A DNA stretch of 41,129 nucleotides from a virus. The translations under genes were made by a program, and so were the position numbers. The notes below the pieces were generated by a model that saw nothing but the letters and a program-made list of their open reading frames with translations, had not been told where the DNA came from and made no database searches. Below are positions 38,905-41,129 of the stretch, piece after piece. The stretch is taken from positions 1 to 41,129 of the IMG/VR virus record IMGVR_UViG_3300033153_005126; one strand, 5' to 3'. The first letter of the stretch is position 1; every line of letters starts with the position of its first letter.

Positions 38905-39104
38905 GTGAATATAAAGGGTCACAGTTAGAAATATCTATAAATAACTGTAATGATGAAATTAAGTTAAAGCGACAAGACATGTATGTGTGTAATGCCGTAG
39001 AAACCCATGAAGAGAATCCTTCAGAGCATAAATTTTTCAGCGATGCACATTTTCACATACAAGATAAATTAAAAAAGATTGGTACACTATGTGTGAACCA
39101 TTAA
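38901..39104 (+). CDS. Small hypothetical protein
   Basis: 67 residues, ATGA overlap with the HNH gene. Polar, slightly acidic, with a His/Phe-rich segment in the second half. Overlaps the following gene by 16 bases. No family recognised. Confidence 0.5.
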   Translation: MSEYKGSQLEISINNCNDEIKLKRQDMYVCNAVETHEENPSEHKFFSDAHFHIQDKLKKIGTLCVNH

Positions 39105-39406
39105 ATAACAGAGCTAGAAGAGTGTTTTGGTCTTGTATACCATTAGGGATTGTCGTTTGGTTCTTCCAAAAATATGTCAAGGCTCACGATAGTATGGGTA
39201 ACACTGTATGGTCTAGGGTTTGGAGTAGCTATTCAGAAAAATATAGTGGCGCGGTTGTATTGATAAGGAAACGAAAGGTTAACGCATCTCAAGAGATGGA
39301 TAAATTACAACTTTTAACTGTTTTATGTGAAGAACACGGTGTTGCGTTTTGTGGAAAAGAAAGTGTTGTTATATGTAAAGCTATGGATAAGTGGAAATTC
39401 AATTAA
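39089..39406 (+). CDS. Membrane-anchored hypothetical protein
   Basis: 105 residues. An N-terminal hydrophobic helix (VFWSCIPLGIVVWFFQKYV, about 12-30) with basic residues on one side, then a soluble domain with IRKRKVN and cysteines near the C-terminus. Probably inserted in the inner membrane. Ribosome site weak. Function unknown. Confidence 0.5.
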   Translation: MCEPLNNRARRVFWSCIPLGIVVWFFQKYVKAHDSMGNTVWSRVWSSYSEKYSGAVVLIRKRKVNASQEMDKLQLLTVLCEEHGVAFCGKESVVICKAMDKWKFN

Positions 39407-39430
39407 CGAACTAATAAAGGATAACAGACA

Positions 39431-39628
39431 ATGAAAGAATTTACATACGCAAGAGAATTTGAAATAAACATAAAGTGTTCGGATAGCCTCTCAGGCAGAA
39501 AAGCACTTGAGGCGGTTAGCGACAAGATACAGAGAGATGGCGTTGAGGATGGCATACATGAAACTACAACTGAAGGCGCTAAAGTTATTCGGTATGAAAT
39601 TAAATCAATTCCACTTTACAAAGGATAG
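39431..39628 (+). CDS. Hypothetical small protein
   Basis: 65 residues, AAAGGATAACAGACA upstream of ATG 39431. Alternating strand/helix layout (FEINIKCSDS, RKALEAVSDKI, KVIRYEIKS), like a small ferredoxin-like alpha/beta fold. No family recognised. Confidence 0.55.
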   Translation: MKEFTYAREFEINIKCSDSLSGRKALEAVSDKIQRDGVEDGIHETTTEGAKVIRYEIKSIPLYKG

Positions 39629-39631
39629 ACA

Positions 39632-39844
39632 ATGAAATACAGTACAAAAAAAATTATAGATTTTTTAGATAGCGATGAAACAAAGCTGAGTTGGGATGAT
39701 TTTGTTTCAATGCTTCATAATAAGTTTGGTGACGAAATAGATTGTATGTTGCCCGGCATTTGTGATAGGGTTGAGTATAAGTATTACCGTAATGATGTTG
39801 CAAAGCATATAGAAGAAATCAAGAAACTAGCTAATTTAATTTAA
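39632..39844 (+). CDS. Hypothetical small protein
   Basis: 70 residues, AAAGGATAGACA upstream. Helical, charged, with CMLPGIC in the middle. No family recognised. Confidence 0.55.
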   Translation: MKYSTKKIIDFLDSDETKLSWDDFVSMLHNKFGDEIDCMLPGICDRVEYKYYRNDVAKHIEEIKKLANLI

Positions 39845-39874
39845 AGATAAATAACAGGGCATAAGGAGAGAACA

Positions 39875-40105
39875 GTGATTAGAGTAGAACAAGAAATTAG
39901 ATATATAATCGAATACCCGACCACATTAGATAACGTACATGAAAGCTGTTTTAGAAGTTATCATGCATTAAATAAGGTGTTGTGCATGATTGAGCGTGGA
40001 GATTCAAAAGAGACTATTGTGGAGTTTGCTGAGTATATGAGGGGGCACATAAAAGAAGATTATTCTGTTGTTAGCTCCAATGATTTAAAAACAAAGGATA
40101 AATAA
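39875..40105 (+). CDS. Hypothetical small protein, GTG start
   Basis: 76 residues from GTG 39875; AAGGAGAGAACA supplies the ribosome site. Helical, with H and C residues scattered. No family recognised. Confidence 0.55.
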   Translation: MIRVEQEIRYIIEYPTTLDNVHESCFRSYHALNKVLCMIERGDSKETIVEFAEYMRGHIKEDYSVVSSNDLKTKDK

Positions 40106-40108
40106 CAA

Positions 40109-40708
40109 ATGAAGAATAAAATAGAAATATTGGCAGAGGGTAAATGGGTATTGCCCGTTGGAACAAAGCTTAAGCGTTATATGCATAGCGAACTTGAAGA
40201 GGATATAATTCTTAAATGCTGTACTGAGATTGACACTAAGGCATATATATCGGATTATAAAGTAGATTTCTCAGACCTCCCACCACTCTACCCCACTAAG
40301 GGAATGGAAGTGCCAGAGGGAGGGATAGAGTTTGTTTGCGGTAAAAGAATATTACTTCTTGTAGGTGATTACGGTTTTGCCGGAAAACATAAGACTGTAG
40401 ATTATAACCCTTTTTTAACAAGTTGGGATTATTTTGGTAAAAGCAGTAACTCTTATGAACTAATCCGCACCCTACCAAAAACGCTCACTGTCTGCGCTGA
40501 GTGCTTCAAAGAGGTGTGTGAATGTAAGCAAGAAGAGGGGTGGTATCGGGTGTTAACTGTTGCCGATAATTGGTACATAAGATATTTCAACGGAAATACT
40601 TTTCGCAATAGTGATATTCACTCAACAGAGGCGGGATTTATTTCAGACTATAAAGAAATAGATTGGGCTAACCCTATCTCTGCCAAACCTATAACAGAGG
40701 AGGGATAA
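40109..40708 (+). CDS. Hypothetical protein with central cysteine pair
   Basis: 199 residues. N-terminal strands (EILAEGKWVLPVGTKLKRYM), a central Pro-rich loop (YPTKGMEVPEGGIEF), and TVCAECFKEVCEC near 135-147 that forms a four-cysteine knot. The C-terminal region is aromatic-rich. Not recognised; the largest gene of the rightmost cluster. Confidence 0.55.
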   Translation: MKNKIEILAEGKWVLPVGTKLKRYMHSELEEDIILKCCTEIDTKAYISDYKVDFSDLPPLYPTKGMEVPEGGIEFVCGKRILLLVGDYGFAGKHKTVDYNPFLTSWDYFGKSSNSYELIRTLPKTLTVCAECFKEVCECKQEEGWYRVLTVADNWYIRYFNGNTFRNSDIHSTEAGFISDYKEIDWANPISAKPITEEG

Positions 40709-40711
40709 CAG

Positions 40712-40972
40712 ATGAAGCAAAGAGAGATGAAGCCTTATACTCTGAAAAATGAGGACAATGATATAATATGTTGTGGCAGATATACAATGTATAATCAACA
40801 AATAAGCATATCAGTTCAGGAAGAGGATGGAATAGACCAAAATATAATTTTAGAATATAGTGAGTTTTGTGATATGGTTAAATCATTATTGACTAAAGAA
40901 GAGATTGAAGCAATCGGAAACATCCACACCACACCAGAGCTATTAAATAACAAAGGAGAATGTAGTGAGTAA
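40712..40972 (+). CDS. Hypothetical protein
   Basis: 86 residues; GAGGAGGG in the end of the previous gene provides the ribosome site. Beta strands and a C-terminal acidic helix. The end overlaps the next start (GTGAGTAAG). No family recognised. Confidence 0.55.
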   Translation: MKQREMKPYTLKNEDNDIICCGRYTMYNQQISISVQEEDGIDQNIILEYSEFCDMVKSLLTKEEIEAIGNIHTTPELLNNKGECSE

Positions 40973-41090
40973 GAAATACACAATAATACCTCAAATTGTT
41001 TATGATTTTATGCCCCAACATTTAAGGGATGAAATAATTAAGAATGAGGTCGATAAAATTAAGCGAGAAAGGAGCAAACCAAGTGAGTAA
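40965..41090 (+). CDS. Small basic protein spanning the circle junction
   Basis: 41 residues from GTG 40965 with AAAGGAG upstream. Begins V-S-K-K and has Lys/Arg-rich helix (RDEIIKNEVDKIKRERS). Its last 24 codons fall in the terminal repeat. The stop overlaps the GTG start of the gene at 68 (41083 in this copy). Confidence 0.7.
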   Translation: MSKKYTIIPQIVYDFMPQHLRDEIIKNEVDKIKRERSKPSE

Positions 41091-41129
41091 AGAGAAGATA
41101 ATAGAAAAAGCTTTGGAAATATTAGAAGA
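41016..41129. repeat. Direct terminal repeat, right copy
   Basis: Exact repeat of 1-114. It includes the end of the 40965 gene and the first 15 codons of the gene beginning at 68 in the left copy. Subtracting it gives a unit length of 41,015 bp. Confidence 0.95.

Noticed and set aside
1-41129. CRISPR array
   Set aside because: No regularly spaced identical direct repeats of 20-40 bases seen anywhere in the window.

Overview
This window is an essentially complete genome of a tailed bacteriophage. The first 114 bases are repeated exactly at the end (1-114 = 41016-41129). One small gene (40965-41090) runs across that junction and its 3' part reappears, in frame, at 1-75, so the molecule is best read as a circle or circularly permuted genome of 41,015 bp. 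The DNA is AT-rich by eye. Genes are packed tightly, many joined by ATGA, TAATG or GTGA overlaps, and most have clear AGGAG-type ribosome binding sites. The gene set points to a short-tailed (podovirus-like) phage: P22-type portal, N4-gp56/DUF4043-type capsid, a row of probable ejection proteins, and no recognisable tail sheath, tube or tape measure. Lambda-like Bet/Exo recombination, a Lar-type domain and DUF551 proteins suggest a Gram-negative host. I cannot name the host. I see no integrase and no DNA polymerase, primase, helicase or RNA polymerase.

Layout. (1) 40965 through the junction to 2344, rightward: small early-type genes, several cysteine-rich, with a Lar-like and a DUF551 protein. 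(2) 2384-3112, rightward: small terminase subunit and two tiny genes. (3) 3166-6109, leftward: a four-gene virion cassette with an SGNH-hydrolase tailspike and three beta-rich proteins, lying between the two terminase genes. (4) 6216-28368, rightward: large terminase, small accessory genes, a GroES-like co-chaperonin, an overlapping gene pair, an XRE regulator, portal, scaffold, capsid, connector and tail proteins, four probable ejection proteins, then a lysis module (holin candidate, DUF1353, M15 peptidase endolysin). (5) 28369-28654: a convergent junction with structured RNA and terminators. (6) 28655-33847, leftward: Bet recombinase, YqaJ exonuclease, coiled-coil protein, HNH protein, small unknowns and a DHH phosphoesterase, driven by a TTGACA promoter near 33900. 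(7) 33997-40972, rightward: a winged-helix regulator, a tRNA-like RNA, a RusA-like resolvase, a second DUF551 protein, many small unknowns, a 390-base structured non-coding stretch and an HNH endonuclease gene.

How it fits together. The divergent promoters around 33870-33970 would start the leftward recombination operon and the rightward early operon. Recombination (Bet, Exo, RusA, HNH) would handle replication intermediates made by host enzymes. Late transcription would come from the terS, terL and portal upstream regions, each of which carries a short perfect inverted repeat. The most unusual features are three structured RNA candidates: a tRNA-like RNA with an enlarged anticodon domain at 34224-34383, a second at 28392-28497, and a third just upstream of the HNH gene at 37945-38260. 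A dual-frame coding region at 10460-10686 and the inverted receptor-binding cassette between terS and terL also stand out.
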